Program-made: the position numbers and the translations under genes | The notes under the pieces: model-generated | Database searches by the model: none | Told to the model about the DNA's origin: nothing | The model's input: only the letters and a program-made list of their open reading frames with translations | Assembly (NCBI GenBank): GCA_025786725.1 | Contig: JAHLTZ010000004.1 | Location: 372,001-436,000, forward strand | Source of the DNA: Syncephalis fuscata | Taxonomy: Eukaryota > Zoopagomycota > Zoopagomycetes > Zoopagales > Piptocephalidaceae | Direction of reading: 5' to 3' | Length of the DNA: 64,000 nt | Shown here: positions 21,765-33,872 of the stretch, piece by piece | Numbering within the stretch: the first letter of the stretch is position 1 | Layout of the letters: the number at the start of each line of letters is the position of its first letter

Positions 21765-24073
21765 GTTGATATAGAGCTGTTAAACAAACAAGTAGAGTAG
21801 ACGATAGTGTATGGTAATATATAGGTAGTAGTGGATATTTGGTAAATGACAGAGTATGATGATGATATTGCTAATTATTTGTGTGTATGGTATGGGCTAT
21901 TTAAATCAATGGTTATGCTGGGATATCAGCACGTTGCACTATATGATCCATATCATTGTTGTGTAATGTAAAATAATAATAGCACATCCACATAGTGGCT
22001 TGAAGCATGTATGTACCACCATATCGATAAACGGTAGAGTGCTGTCAAGTCTTGCTTCAAGCTGTTCGGCGTTTAGACACAGGGCATAGCGATGTTGGTT
22101 ATTTGGTGCATACGCGGCGAGATACTCAAATCAGCCTGTTTTTGTTACACAGTTCGACTATTTAGTAAAACTAAACCTGTTAGTTTTACTAAATAATAGC
22201 AATAGCTTTGTTTTCTTTCTATTTACTCGAGTCTCACTATCTGCATGCATACTAAACAGCACACAATATTAGCGCATTATTAAATTTAGCACACTATATT
22301 GATATTTTTTATAGATATACACTGCCATGCGTAGACTAGCTGTGGCTCCTTGAGTCAGAAAATAGATTGATTGGTACATGTTTGCGTTTAATTTAAAGTT
22401 ATGCAAACTTTACAAAGCAAAAGATGCATTGGATATATAACGCATTGCATTCATGCATATCAATGTCACATGCTGCATGATTTTCGGCATTTAAGATGGA
22501 TTTTAGTAAAAACTGACTAAAAATCGACAGAGCAATAAAAATATTGTACTACAATGCATCACAGCATTTTAGGCAGTAAATTATTCCATTCAGTCATGCA
22601 TGCAATAGATTTTTAATTGTGGAATAGCCTGTATTTACCAAATTACATGCAATACAATTTCGAACACAATATGCACATCAGATAGTTTTGTCCAAAATCT
22701 GGTTAGTTTTGGGTGTACAATGGCAGTAGACTGTACATTAACCGGTAACGACTCAAAGTCTAGTTGACAATCTATGCTTCTAGAAGCGACTTTGACAACA
22801 AATTAGGCATTCCGTTGGTGTAGTACATCGCTGCATTCTATCTTGCAGCGTGATTTTGTTCCTACTTGTGCTAAAAAAAACAAATCATTTCGTCGAATTG
22901 TCGAGATTGAAGCAAGTTAAAGCGAGCGTTGTTTTTTATGTTACTGTCTTTCTAAATATAGATCGCTTTCTAGTTTTTAAAAGCAGCAAACTAAGGCTAG
23001 TTTCAAAAGAACGAACTAAAACACTAGCTAAAGAAAAACAATTGGTGGTGCAAATATTGACTAACCACCTAGCTTAATAGCAGGTTTTATGGGCAAAAAG
23101 CAAACCATTATAATCATACTAAGCTAAATTGAAATAATCGGAAATTTGACTGATTCTAATATAATTAGAACGGCATAATTAAATAAAGATGAGGTACAAA
23201 AAAAGAAAGCGTTGTATCTAACATTTAATAAAATGCCAAAGAGTATGCACCTGATGGTTTAGTCACTTTTCTAAAACTAAATTGATAAATATCCACTATT
23301 CGATAATACATTGATATTAATATTTTCTTCTGGAAATTATAGTATTTGCCGCATAAGCTGATTTATGGCTAAATAGAATAATGATGTAACAATACGCGCT
23401 ATCTATAAAAACCATAGCATAGAAACAAAGTGTCTTATTCTATACTAATAAAGTCATAGACGCAATGAAAAACAAAAAAATGTTTTTAGAGTTTTAATTT
23501 GCAGCTACATTTCCAGCAATAAATAAGAGAAATAAAACGGTTTTATTTATTTTCTATTAAGAAATTGTAACTATTCAAATAATCCTATTAAAATATTAAT
23601 TATAATAATGGCCAATAGTAATAAAAAATTAACGGCTTCTAATGAGATCAGTAATATGTTAATAGTTTTGCCGGTATTAACATTTAATCAATATTTACCA
23701 TACGCCATAAATTATTGATACTGGACAATTTTGATCAATGAAAGAATTATGCTATACGTTAATACTTATATTGGCACCATACCTATATAATTACAATTCT
23801 GAAATACATGTTTAACTGCTCAATGGTAGCTGCAATTCTATAACCTTAGCTATAATATGAAAGTTGGCTTATTGCTTGTAGTGGGACAAAAGACTATTGT
23901 ACAACGTATTACTATTAATAGTAACATGACTGGGCTGTAGTCATACGGTCTACTCACCTTGGCCCTGCTCGGGTCTCTTTGTTCTTGGACCATGTATTTC
24001 ATTAACTTTCTAAATACACAATATCTTCTATTTATTTTTTAATTCGGTTTATACTTGGATATAGTGCTAAAAT
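21765..24073. other. 2.3 kb without a recognised gene; promoter and hairpin
   Basis: The first about 150 bp are the upstream region of the secreted-peptide gene; on the minus strand a TTTAAATAG element lies near 21905-21897. A 16-bp inverted repeat sits at 22158-22195. An ORF at 22850-23077 (75 residues, Lys/Val/Leu-rich) has no recognisable features. The end of the region is the promoter of the first receptor-like copy. Otherwise AT-rich, with nothing supportable. Confidence 0.5.
22158..22195. repeat. Near-perfect 16-bp inverted repeat with 5-nt loop
   Basis: Left arm 22158-22174 (CTATTTAGTAAAACTAA), loop ACCTG, right arm 22180-22195 (TTAGTTTTACTAAATA). The arms are complementary over 16 bp. 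It could be a transcript hairpin or a dyad binding site. It lies 390 bp upstream of the secreted-peptide start on the minus strand. Confidence 0.75.
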
Positions 24074-25083
24074 ATGGGCGATACGTGGAAAGTAAATGCA
24101 ACCAATCTATTTGGTATTCTGTTGCATCCGGATGGTGAAATGGATTTTCTTGGTTTTGTCAATAGAAAACAACAGAATTACGAGACAGCTAAAGATGAAG
24201 TTCAAAAGCGGCTGACAGTGGTTCAATTTCAAATGATGCTTAGTGTTGTACTGGGAACTCTATTTGCCTACAACTTAAGACGTTTATTACAGCATATTAC
24301 AGTTCAATCGTACAGCCTTCTCGACTTGTGCTATTTCATTCCATCTTTTTTGGGAATTGGATATACTATGTTAGCTATAGTGGCAGCACTAACCAACCAT
24401 CTAAATTGTAGAATAATTGTTTGGTATATTATGATAGCCATAAGCTTTTCAATGTTTTGCAACAGTATTGTTATACTATACAAAACCTATATTGTGCTGC
24501 TGTCGCAACGCCGAGTAGCCATTTGTGGCACCGTTTGTATTTTACCACAACTTTTCTTCAGTCTTGTTGCATGCAAACACTCTTATATTACATTGGAAAA
24601 ACAAGGCGGCTGTGTTTTTAACTACAATACCACTGTTGCGCTGTACTGGTTCACTATGATGATACCTAGCAACATACTTTTTTCAGGCATATTCAGCGCT
24701 GTAGTCTATAAACATTATAAGAAATACGGCTCCGATGCATAGAGAAGATTAGCCCGTAATGGTATTCAAATAATGTGTTTGGTAGTTCTCTGTAATATAG
24801 TATGCAGCATTGCTATTTTTTTAAAAATAGGAGAATCATTTGCAAGTAATTTTTATGTTTTTGACTGGTAAGTAGTTCATATAATTTAAAATGTATCTAA
24901 CGTTTATATAGGTATATTACAGCAACAATACTTGTGAGCGACGTTACGAAAAAGCGTACAAACAGCATACCCAACACTTCAAGAAGGAGTAGGCTGAATA
25001 ATATTTACAGTACTGACGTTGATATAAACCAGACCAGAACGGGATATTCTAGTCGGTTTGCAATTATCAGTAACTATATATAA
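24074..25083 (+). pseudogene. Seven-helix receptor-like gene, copy 1, interrupted by a TAG codon
   Basis: Exon 1 24074-24867, exon 2 24912-25083. Hydrophobic segments in order: FQMMLSVVLGTLFAYNL, YFIPSFLGIGYTMLAIVAAL, IIVWYIMIAISFSMFCNSIVIL, VAICGTVCILPQLFFSLVAC, VALYWFTMMIPSNILFSGIF, a sixth IMCLVVLCNIVCSIAIF, and a weak seventh spanning the splice. The codon that is TGG (Trp) in copies 2 and 3 is TAG at 24740-24742, just before helix 6; the frame is open on both sides and the splice junction is preserved. A single substitution therefore truncates it to 222 residues lacking the last two helices. The downstream frame looks little decayed, so loss is recent, or stop readthrough or a five-helix product remains possible. 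Confidence 0.7.
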
Positions 25084-25902
25084 TTTTTAACACTAATACA
25101 AACTATGGCTGTTATTGAGTTTATATCATTTGCTTTAATATTAATAAACAATTTTAACTTGGCAAATTCAACAATAGTAGCATTTGATCTACAAATGGTC
25201 AACAGTACAAATTAAAAGGCTTAATGGTTATTCGGTGCAATAATATAGTTTTAATTACTATAGGTTGCAGTATATTTAAAATAATAGATGATACAATTTA
25301 AATAATAAATGGTTTAGTTTTATTAACAATATATTACTAATGCTACTGAATTATTTATTGTCTTGAATGCTATTTATTTATAACACAGCAGGTACACAGG
25401 CTTACGTCAATGATTTTACAGTAAAAATAAGAATAAACTGTAGAATTGTCATGTAATCACTATGATTTCTGGCGTGTACATGCTTATCATAAACTGACAC
25501 AGAGTGTCATTTGTAACATAGGTATAAACTATTAATGCTAGGCATTCTGGATATAAATAAATTACGCCACATAGTGAGATAATCATATTGGCGCCATAAA
25601 CACATATCTGCAAAGTTAAATTTCAAATTTGACTGGCTAATGGCAGCCGCAATTGTATAATTTTAAAGTTTTAATAGCATGCAATTTAGTTTATTATTTA
25701 TAGTGCACCGAAAGTGGCTTTTTTACAGCATGGCAAGATTCGCTATTTATGGTAATAAGACCGGTTATTTTACGACATGCATTTTACTCGCCTTGGTCCA
25801 ACTTGGAGTCTTTTGCTCAGACTATGCACTGCTTTAATTCTTTAAATACCCACTTTTTAGTTACTTTTTAATTTCGTCTATATTTGTGAATAGTGTTGAA
25901 AT
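25084..25902. other. Spacer between receptor-like copies 1 and 2
   Basis: The first about 370 bp (to about 25460) are nearly identical to the sequence after copy 3 (28756 to about 29125), which shows a segmental duplication. The last about 100 bp are the copy 2 promoter, nearly identical to that of copy 3. No gene seen. Confidence 0.7.
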
Positions 25903-26912
25903 ATGACTAAGGAATGGGAAAAAGACGCTGAAAGACTGCTTGGTATTCCATTGCATCCACTTGGTGAAATAGATTTCTTTAGTTTTGTCAATATAAGAAC
26001 ACATAGCGATGCAACACCTAAAGCCGAAGCTCAGCATCGACTGATAGGAATTCAAATTCAACTGACATTTAGCATCGTGTTTGGAATTCTATCTGTTTAC
26101 AATCTAAGACGTTTAATCCAACAAATCGTAACTCACTCGTACGGTTTTCTCGATTTGTTTTATTTCATTCCGTCTTCTTTAGGCCTTGTATATGCTATGA
26201 TAGTTATGATCGCATCACTAACCAGTCATATGAATTGTAGGATAATTGTTTGGTATGCTATGACAGCCATTAGCATTTCGATGTTTTGCAACAGTATTAT
26301 TATACTTTACAAAACCTATCTCGTGCTATTGTCGCAACGCTGGGTAGCTATTTGCGGCACTATTTGCATTCTACCACAGCTCTTCTTTAGTCTTATTGCA
26401 TGTAAATATTCGCGTATTACATTGGAAGAATACTATGGTTGTTTTTATAACTATGACGATCTTGTCTCACTCTGTTGGTTTGGTATAATGATTCCCAGCA
26501 ACATACTTTTTTCGGGCATATTCAGCGTCGTGACATATAAACACTATAAAAGATACGGTTCTGACGCATGGAAAAGATTAGCTCGTGACAATATTCAGAT
26601 AATGTCTCTGGTGGTTCTTTGTAACATAATATGCTGTATTATTGCTATTTCTAAAATAGGGAATCATTTTTCAGGAAAGTTTTATGTTGTTGATTGGTAA
26701 GTATTCAATATAGTTCAAAATGTACCTAACATTTATCTAGGTATATTACATCAACGATACTTGTAAAATATGTTACGAAAAGACGTGCAACCAATATATA
26801 TAGCAATTCGGCAAAAAATGGACCAAATGATATTTACAGCATGGACGTTGATGTTAATAATACCAAAACGAACTATTCTAGCCGATTTGCAATTACTACC
26901 AATTATATATAA
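25903..26912 (+). CDS. Seven-helix receptor-like membrane protein, copy 2
   Basis: Two exons, 25903-26696 and 26741-26912, giving about 321 residues. An N-terminal about 50 residues (MTKEWEKDAERLLGIPLHPLGEIDF) precedes helices at roughly 53-75, 85-110, 118-150, 155-175, 190-220 and 235-258, with a seventh across the exon junction (YVVDWYITSTILVKYVTKR). The C-tail is Ser/Asn-rich. Conserved Cys pairs flank helix 4 and the following loop (ACKYSRITLEEYYGC), as in class-A-like receptor disulfides. No canonical DRY or NPxxY motif is visible, so I cannot assign a GPCR class; an orphan fungal 7TM family is the best description. Exon 2 is almost identical to that of copy 3, whereas helices 1-3 differ clearly. 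Confidence 0.7.
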
Positions 26913-27745
26913 TTTTTAACACTAATACAAACTATGGCTGTTATTGGGTTTATATCATTTGCCTTAATATCAATAAACAACCTTAATTCAGCAAATTTAT
27001 TTAAAATAGTGTTGGTAGTTTTAGGAATTAGTGAAATGCAACGAAACTTACGCAAAACTGATGTGTAGTACTAAGCGACTAGTTATTGAGTATGTAAGCC
27101 ATTTACTTGATAATAATAGTATATAAAGTGGTAGCACCTGATTTGAAAATGGCCAACAAAAAGTAAGTAAACTGCTCATAATTCAGTGTGGCAATATAGT
27201 TTTATTTAATGTAAATTGTAATATACTTTAAGATAATAGATAATGCAATTTAAATAGTGAAAGGTTTTAGTTTTGCTAGTGTTAGATTATTGATACTATT
27301 AAATTATCTTTTGCTTTAGATTCCGCTCATTCGTAACACGATAGATACACAGACCGATATAAATGATGTTACAATAAAATAAAAATAAACTGTAGAATTG
27401 TAAAGCGCTTTTTATAACTTTCAATGTGCGCATGCTTATCATAGACTGTCACAGGTTGTCATTTTTAACATAAGCTATAATTATTGCTACTAGGCAGTTT
27501 TGGATATTCTTAAGTTTTAGCAATATGCAATTTAGTTTATTATTATGTCGTAATAGAAGCGGCTTTTTACAGCATCACACGACTTGCTATTTATAGCAAT
27601 AAGACCGGTTATTTTACGCCATGCATTTACTCGCCTTGGTCCAACTTGGAGTCTTTTGCTCAGACTATGCACTGCTTTAATTCTTTAAATACCCACTTTT
27701 TAGTTACTTTTTAATTTCGTCTATATTTGTGAATAGTGTTGAAAT
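26913..27745. other. Spacer between receptor-like copies 2 and 3
   Basis: Homologous to, but more diverged from, the spacer after copies 1 and 3. It ends in about 110 bp nearly identical to the region just upstream of copy 2 (promoter and start codon). No gene seen. Confidence 0.65.
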
Positions 27746-28755
27746 ATGACTAAGGAATGGGAAAAAGACGCTGAAAGACTGCTTGGTATTCCATTGCATC
27801 CACTTGGTGAAATGGACTTTTTTAGTTTTGTCAACATAAGAACACATAGCGATGCAACACCTAAAGCCGAAGCTCAGCATCGATTGATAGGGCTTCAGCT
27901 TCAACTGACATTTGGCATTATATTTGGAATTTTATCTAGCTACAATATAAGCCGTTTGGTTCAACGTATTATAGCTCACTCATACAACTTTATCGATTTT
28001 TTTTATTTTATTCCATCTTCTTTAGGCGTTGGATACGCTATAACAGTCATATTGGCAACACTAACCGAACATCTAAATTGTAGGACAATTATTTGGTATG
28101 CTATAATGGCTGTAAGTATCTCGATGTTTTGCAACAGTACTATTATACTTTACAAAACCTATCTCGTGCTATTGTCGCAACGCTGGGTAGCTATTTGCGG
28201 CACTATTTGCATTCTACCACAGCTCTTCTTTAGTCTTATTGCATGCAAATACTCGTACATTACAGTAGAAGAATATTACGGCTGTGATTTTAAGTATGAT
28301 ATCATTGTTTCATTATGCTGGTTTGGCGTAATGATTCCCAGCAACATACTTTTTTCGGGCATATTCAGCGTCGTGACCTATAAACGTTATAAAAGATACG
28401 GTTATGACGCATGGAAACAATTAAACCGCGATAGTATTCAGATAATGGCTTTGGTGGTCCTCTGTAACATAATATGCTGTATTATTATTGTTTTTAGAAT
28501 AGGGGGTCATTCTTCAGGAAAAGTCTATATTGTTGATTGGTAAGTATTCAATATAGTTCAAAATGTACCTAACATTTATCTAGGTATACTACATCAACGA
28601 TACTTGTAAAATATGTTACGAAAAGACGTGCAACCAATATATATAGCAATTCGGCAAAAAATGGACCAAATGATATTTACAGCATGGACGTTGATGTTAA
28701 TAATACCAAAACAAACTATTCTAGCCGATTTGCAATTACTACCAATTATATATAA
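27746..28755 (+). CDS. Seven-helix receptor-like membrane protein, copy 3
   Basis: Two exons, 27746-28539 and 28584-28755, the same architecture and length as copy 2. The first about 50 codons and the last exon are nearly identical to copy 2. The segment with helices 1-3 (for example LQLTFGIIFGILSSYNISRLV and YAITVILATLTEHLNC) and the loop before helix 5 (YYGCDFKYDIIV) are replaced by clearly different residues. Such a mosaic suggests conversion of the ends with diversification of the helical bundle and loops, as seen in ligand-recognition families. Intact. Function unknown; plasma-membrane sensing is inference from topology. Confidence 0.7.
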
Positions 28756-29432
28756 TTTTTAACACTAATACAAACTATGGCTGTTATTGGGTTTATATCA
28801 TTTGCTTTAATATTAATAAACAATTTTAACTTGACAAATTCAACAATAGTAGCATTTGATCTACAAATGGTCAACAGTACAAATTAAAAGGCTTAATGGT
28901 TATTCGGTGCAATAATATAGTTTTAATTACTATAGGTTGCAGTATATTTAAAATAATAGATGATACAATTTAAATAATAAATGGTTTAGTTTTATTAACA
29001 ATATATTACTAATGCTACTGAATTATTTATTGTCTTGAATGCTATTTATTTATAACACAGCAGATACACAGGTTTATGTCAATGATTTTACAGTAAAAAT
29101 AAGAATAAACTGTAGAATTGTCATACTAACTACATAATTTTTCCAATGTTTTTAAGTTGAAGAATGCTATAGCTTAATGTAATTACTGACATACAGCAAT
29201 GACCAAAGATGAATAAGGCTGGCAAACGAACTCCTTTGCTGCGATAAAGCCGGTCTAGAGTTTATTTTATATTGTTTATGTAAACTTTAACAGTAATATC
29301 ATTTATTATACTTATTACATATTCTTAGCACAGTTAGTGTAAACTAATAAATATAAAATTAAGATAGGCATTTATTAGCTTAAACCAAACAATCATAGAC
29401 CAAAAATACCATCCAAGTAGTTTAAAATTGGA
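28756..29432. other. Spacer after receptor-like copy 3
   Basis: The first about 370 bp duplicate the region after copy 1. The rest is the 3' flank of the minus-strand secreted orphan gene. No gene seen. Confidence 0.65.
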
Positions 29433-30568
29433 TTACTGGCTATTTCGAGCATTTTGACCAGTAGGCGAATTTGGACGAGATAAAGTGCCAGCTGAATTGG
29501 TAGGTGAGTTTTGATGGTTTGAAGAAGCAATCAAGATATGATTTTGACTAAGCTGATAAGTAGGCATCTCTTCATCACTCAACAATAAGCCAGGATAATT
29601 ATTACTCACCATTTGTCGAGTGTCCACGCCCTCTTCTGGTAAAGAGTCTGAAAAAGCATAAAGACTCGCAAAAATGTGTTCTATATTGTTATCCAATTGT
29701 CTAAGCTTCTGAGTACTTCTTATGGTACCATCATTTAGTTTTATAGTAAAAGCATTCTTATCAGCTCTAATCAATATGTTGTTTCTCCAATCAAGACATA
29801 TATCTTATAAAAATTAATAACTTAGTCAGCAAGCAAATTATTTGACTTACTATTGCTGTCCGAGCTGTAGTACCAATTATTTCTTCTCAAATACATTAGC
29901 CCTAAATGTATGTCAGCAACAATATAAGTTTCAAGTACTGTGGCACTTACCTTTTCCAATTTGTTCAATTAGGCTAGATGATCTCATACCTGCAAAAAGA
30001 GAGTCATTTTCATTCTCTTTTTTCAAAAAACTGGCAAGCGTTCCACTACAAGTGTCTGGTGTAACATAGCAAAATCCCTTTTTAACGGGGAAGCTGATGC
30101 TTGGTCCTGCAACAAATTGACTACCTTCTGTAGAAATCTTATTTGGTGGGCCCGTGGGTGGTTTCAGTGTCTGTAAGTATGTTGTTATTAGTCAGTTGTT
30201 GTAAAAATCGATAACAGACTTACAGCGTACAGTTGTAAAAAACTGTTTTTACTGTGCGTATCTGCATCCGCGCATACTACATTTACATATCCCATTTTAT
30301 AAATTGCTTTAGCATAGTGAATGCCGCTATCTGGAAGACCTCTTTCTACGATTTTAATGCCATTTTTTACAAATGGGCTGTCTCCGTCTACTGAGTAACC
30401 ATAAAATGGAAGTTCTTCTGCATATGTCTAGTGTGGTATTTTAATTAGTTGAGATATTTTTATGCTTGTGTATCATACCATTTTAAGCACTGAGGGTACA
30501 CCAAGAGCTGATGTTGAGTTTACTATGCGGAGAGCAATAGTGATCGTAAAAAGTAGTTTAGAGAACAT
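29433..30568 (-). CDS. Secreted protein of unknown function, 311 residues
   Basis: Five exons on the minus strand, all phases agreeing: 30568-30479, 30427-30224, 30170-29951, 29901-29851 and 29803-29433. The N-terminus is a signal peptide (MFSKLLFTITIALRIVNSTS). Recognisable parts are a YGYSVDGDSPFVKNGIKIVE segment, VVCADADTH, GFCYVTPDTCSG, and NICLDWRNNILIRADKN; the few cysteines could form two disulfides. The C-terminal about 60 residues are Ser/Asn/Pro-rich and disordered (SNHQNSPTNSAGTLSRPNS). I do not recognise the family. It neighbours the receptor-like array and belongs to the accessory island. An extracellular role is inferred only from the signal peptide. Confidence 0.65.
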
Positions 30569-31683
30569 TGTAATAAATCTAAATGTCAGGTACCGAGGTT
30601 GGTAATCGTTAAAAATGGTTGTAAAGCGGGAAATGTAAATGATAAGAGGATAGAATTAAAAAACGTTCCAGTTTTATAGCAGACTGTTATTGGAAAAATA
30701 TGTTTCGGTAAAACAAGCCGACTACCATCTCAAAAAGATCAATGGCGTTTTGCCAAAAGTGATAAGCGGAATATTAAAAAAATGCTTTTAGCTATTTCGG
30801 ATGTTAAAAAGGGTCAGTCTCAAAATGTATTACCAAAACATTTCAAACAATGCCTCGTGTAATGGATTGTATTCCAATCTCAGCACTCATCCAAATACCA
30901 CTTTATTGCCAAATATACATATTGAGCATGCTGTGCGTTTGATTGAAACAAAAGCCATCGTTACTTGAGCACGACAATTGAAATTTACAAACTTTAGACG
31001 ATCAATATAGTAGCAATGGTAAATTGATATCTAAAAACAATAGCTATTTATCAATACCAATTTAGCAATTCTAAAAATAGGTCTAATATACTACAATTTA
31101 TCTATTCCGCAGTATCATCATAATAGCCCAACATCAAAGGGCTGTAATTTTGTAATTAAACTAAAACTTAAAACAAAACTATGGCCAATAATTATGCTAG
31201 GCTTTTAAAATGTACATAACTTATTGGTTTGTATTTAACGCATTTGATGGAAACCACGCTAGAGACATTAAAAACTCTATCGGCATAGTATCTATCAAAG
31301 TTATCTTTTTAGTTTGATGTTGCCCTTATGTCTATTTATTTTCTATTAATTTATATACTCGAATAAGTGATATTTGTATCATTAGGCTAAAAATAGCTTA
31401 GATGTTCGATGTTCTATAAAACATAAAAGGCGTAGTTTATTCTCTTTATCGTAAAGTGTTTCAAATACAAACTACATTAAAAAATAACACAAACGCAACT
31501 AGCCTATTTTGAAAAAACGCCATACAATTTTTATCATAAAAATGCTGCAATCACAAATACATTGAAGAATGTCGTATGAATATTGCCAAATAGCGTAGCC
31601 AATATTATTGTAAATTAAATTTTATATCCTTGGATTAATTAAACATTGCAAACTACACAATCTGAAATTATATCAAATTTATT
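30569..31683. other. 1.1 kb promoter side of the secreted orphan and 3' flank of OYE
   Basis: AT-rich, no ORF of note on either strand, no repeat recognised. Both neighbours are on the minus strand, so this contains the OYE terminator region and the promoter of the secreted protein. Confidence 0.5.
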
Positions 31684-33021
31684 TTAATTAGAAGAAGAGA
31701 AAAAAGGGTAGTCAGTATATCCTTTGGAGCCTGGAGTGTAAAAAGTATCACGATTATATGGGTTTAATGCCCAACTGTTAAGAAAACGAGCTGGGAGATC
31801 TGGATTGGCAATAAATAGACGGCCAAATGAGACGATGTCGGCACGATTGGCTTCTACGGCTTCGTTTGCCGAATCACCCGTATAGCCACCGGAACGAATA
31901 ACAGCACTACCGCCTTTCTGTATTTCATTAATAATCGGCTCAATACTTGGGATAGGCTTGATTGCCTCAGAGCCCTCAGCGTACCCAATACGAGGCTCGA
32001 TAATATGAACATAGGCGACACCGAGCTGTGTAACGGTTTGAACTGCTTCGGAGTACAGAGCAATCGGATTGTTGTCATGCATATCATTACTATTTCCATA
32101 AGGTGAAAAGCGAATGCCTACACGGTCGCTGCCAAATACATCAATGGCAGCTTTGACAACTTGGCTACAAAAACGAATGCGATTCCTAATAGAGCCGCCG
32201 TATTCGTCAGTTCGCTGATTAGTTCTACTTTCTAAAAACTGGTTGATCAAATAACCGTTGGCTCCATGGAGTTCCACGCCATCAAAGCCTGCCTCTTTTG
32301 CATTGATACTGGCACGGCGATAATCCTCTACAATAGTGGCAATTTCATTCTTTCCCAATGCTCGCGGGACCTCATACGGAACCGATTTCCATGTTTTATT
32401 CATAGTAGTAGCGCCCGAAATCGCTATTGGTGATGGTGCAACAGGTGGCTGATTGTTGGGCATAAAGTCTAGTTTATCGTTATTATTATTAATTTACCAG
32501 AAATCTATGTTTTCACTTTAACTTACCGCTATGGCAATCGCGTCCCCGATGCCTATTGATTATGCAAACAGCTAATTAGCTAATAAATTCTTCAATAATA
32601 CAGATATACATACCAAAGCTGCATTACAAATATAGTCTCGGGCGACTTTTCTTTTACAGATTTTACTATTTCTTTCCAAGCATCACGCTGCTTAGTCGTC
32701 CAAATACCCGGTACACTAAAACTACCGACGCCTGTATCAGATACGCCTGTCGCCTCAGTAATCAATAAACCTCCCGGGGTTGCTCTCTGTGCGTAATATT
32801 CGCCGGCTAATGAAGTATGTACATTCTGTAATAAGAATTATATGAGATAGGTTAATGTTTTAGTTACACAATACACGAACTATTGGAAAGTTGACAGTCT
32901 GAAATTTGCTTACATTAATTGCGCGGCAGCGCGTTAATGGGGCTAAAGCAATACGGTGATTTAACGGCCAGGCCCCAACATTCAATGGCTTAAACAGATG
33001 CTTAACAGCTGTGGTAGACAT
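31684..33021 (-). CDS. Old yellow enzyme-family NAD(P)H:flavin oxidoreductase
   Basis: FMN-dependent ene-reductase. Exons: 33021-32914, 32825-32614, 32552-32527 (26 nt) and 32468-31684. The start MSTTAVKHLFKPLNVGAWPLNHR leads into the barrel (IALAPLTRCRA). Later motifs are EYYAQRATPGGLLITEATGVS, MQLWHRGRD, the substrate-binding ELHGANGYLINQFLE block with HxxN, RTDEYGGSIRNR, a FSPYG loop, and the phosphate-binding RSGGYTG and FGRLFIANPDLP near the end. This is a full-length OYE of class II fungal/plant OPR type with the usual HGANGYL signature. The physiological substrate cannot be told. The gene is minus strand with a divergent BRD7/9-like gene 850 bp away. Confidence 0.93.
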
Positions 33022-33872
33022 ACTGACACTCGGCTATGATTGATCAAACTAAGTTAAATGTGAAATGAGTAGTTTATTTTAAGAAATAACTCGACGCATT
33101 TTATATGCAGAATTCTCGTAGGATGCTGACTAAAAATTGGTACTAAAATACGCGCTAGCTGATCTATGGGTAATTCCACAGCTAGGTCCGTGCTCAGTAA
33201 TACTGATCATCAGTAATTCAAATATCTTGCCGAGATCCGGTGTGCAAATAATAATACATCCAGACAGATGATTGGTGGAATTACAATGGACCAGTGAAAC
33301 ATTTGTATTATTACTAATTCCTGCAATGAAGCGCCACATGATTGGCCAAACAATTAGTAAATTTCTTATTACAAGTATACTATAGTTAGCTGTGTATGTC
33401 GAATAAAACAACTACTGTAGTCAATATTTACTTGACCACGCGCTAACCAAAGTCACAAAACATAAATATTTTATTTTGATAGACATTGGTGATAAATAGA
33501 CATAAAGTTTTGTTAGGTTATAATAATTAAATCTATACTAATACTATTAATAAATAAATGTAGTATTTATTTATCATCTAGCAACTGAATATTTAGTAAC
33601 ATCGCAATAGAAAATAGTATTTTAAAAGCGAAATTTAATTTACAAATAAGCAATATTTTATTTTTATAATAATAATTTTTAAATCATTTGATCTAAATAA
33701 ATAGCAAATAATATTTATAAAGCCACCTTTTATCTAAAATAGTATCGATATTACAGAGTCTAAACAATGCTCATTTTACAGCGATGGTGTTGGTGCTGAC
33801 CCAAACGCAATGTGATTTTAAATGTTCGCCTGAATTTAGCTCGAGTCAATCAATCTTTTTTTTCTTTTTCCA
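33022..33872. promoter_or_regulatory. Divergent spacer OYE / bromodomain gene
   Basis: 851 bp holding both promoters. A minus ORF (33130-33411) shows no motif and is not called. The stretch 33540-33730 is extremely AT-rich. A pyrimidine tract just before 33873 suggests the transcription start of the bromodomain gene. Confidence 0.5.

Noticed and set aside
22850-23077. 75-residue plus-strand ORF
   Set aside because: No signal, domain or splice context; length is expected by chance in such sequence.
25861-26061. Minus-strand 66-residue ORF, conserved at 27704-27904
   Set aside because: The conservation follows from the receptor gene duplication; it lies antisense to the conserved start of the receptor-like gene.
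33130-33411. 93-residue minus-strand ORF in the OYE/bromodomain spacer
   Set aside because: No recognisable motif, and it lies in the shared promoter.
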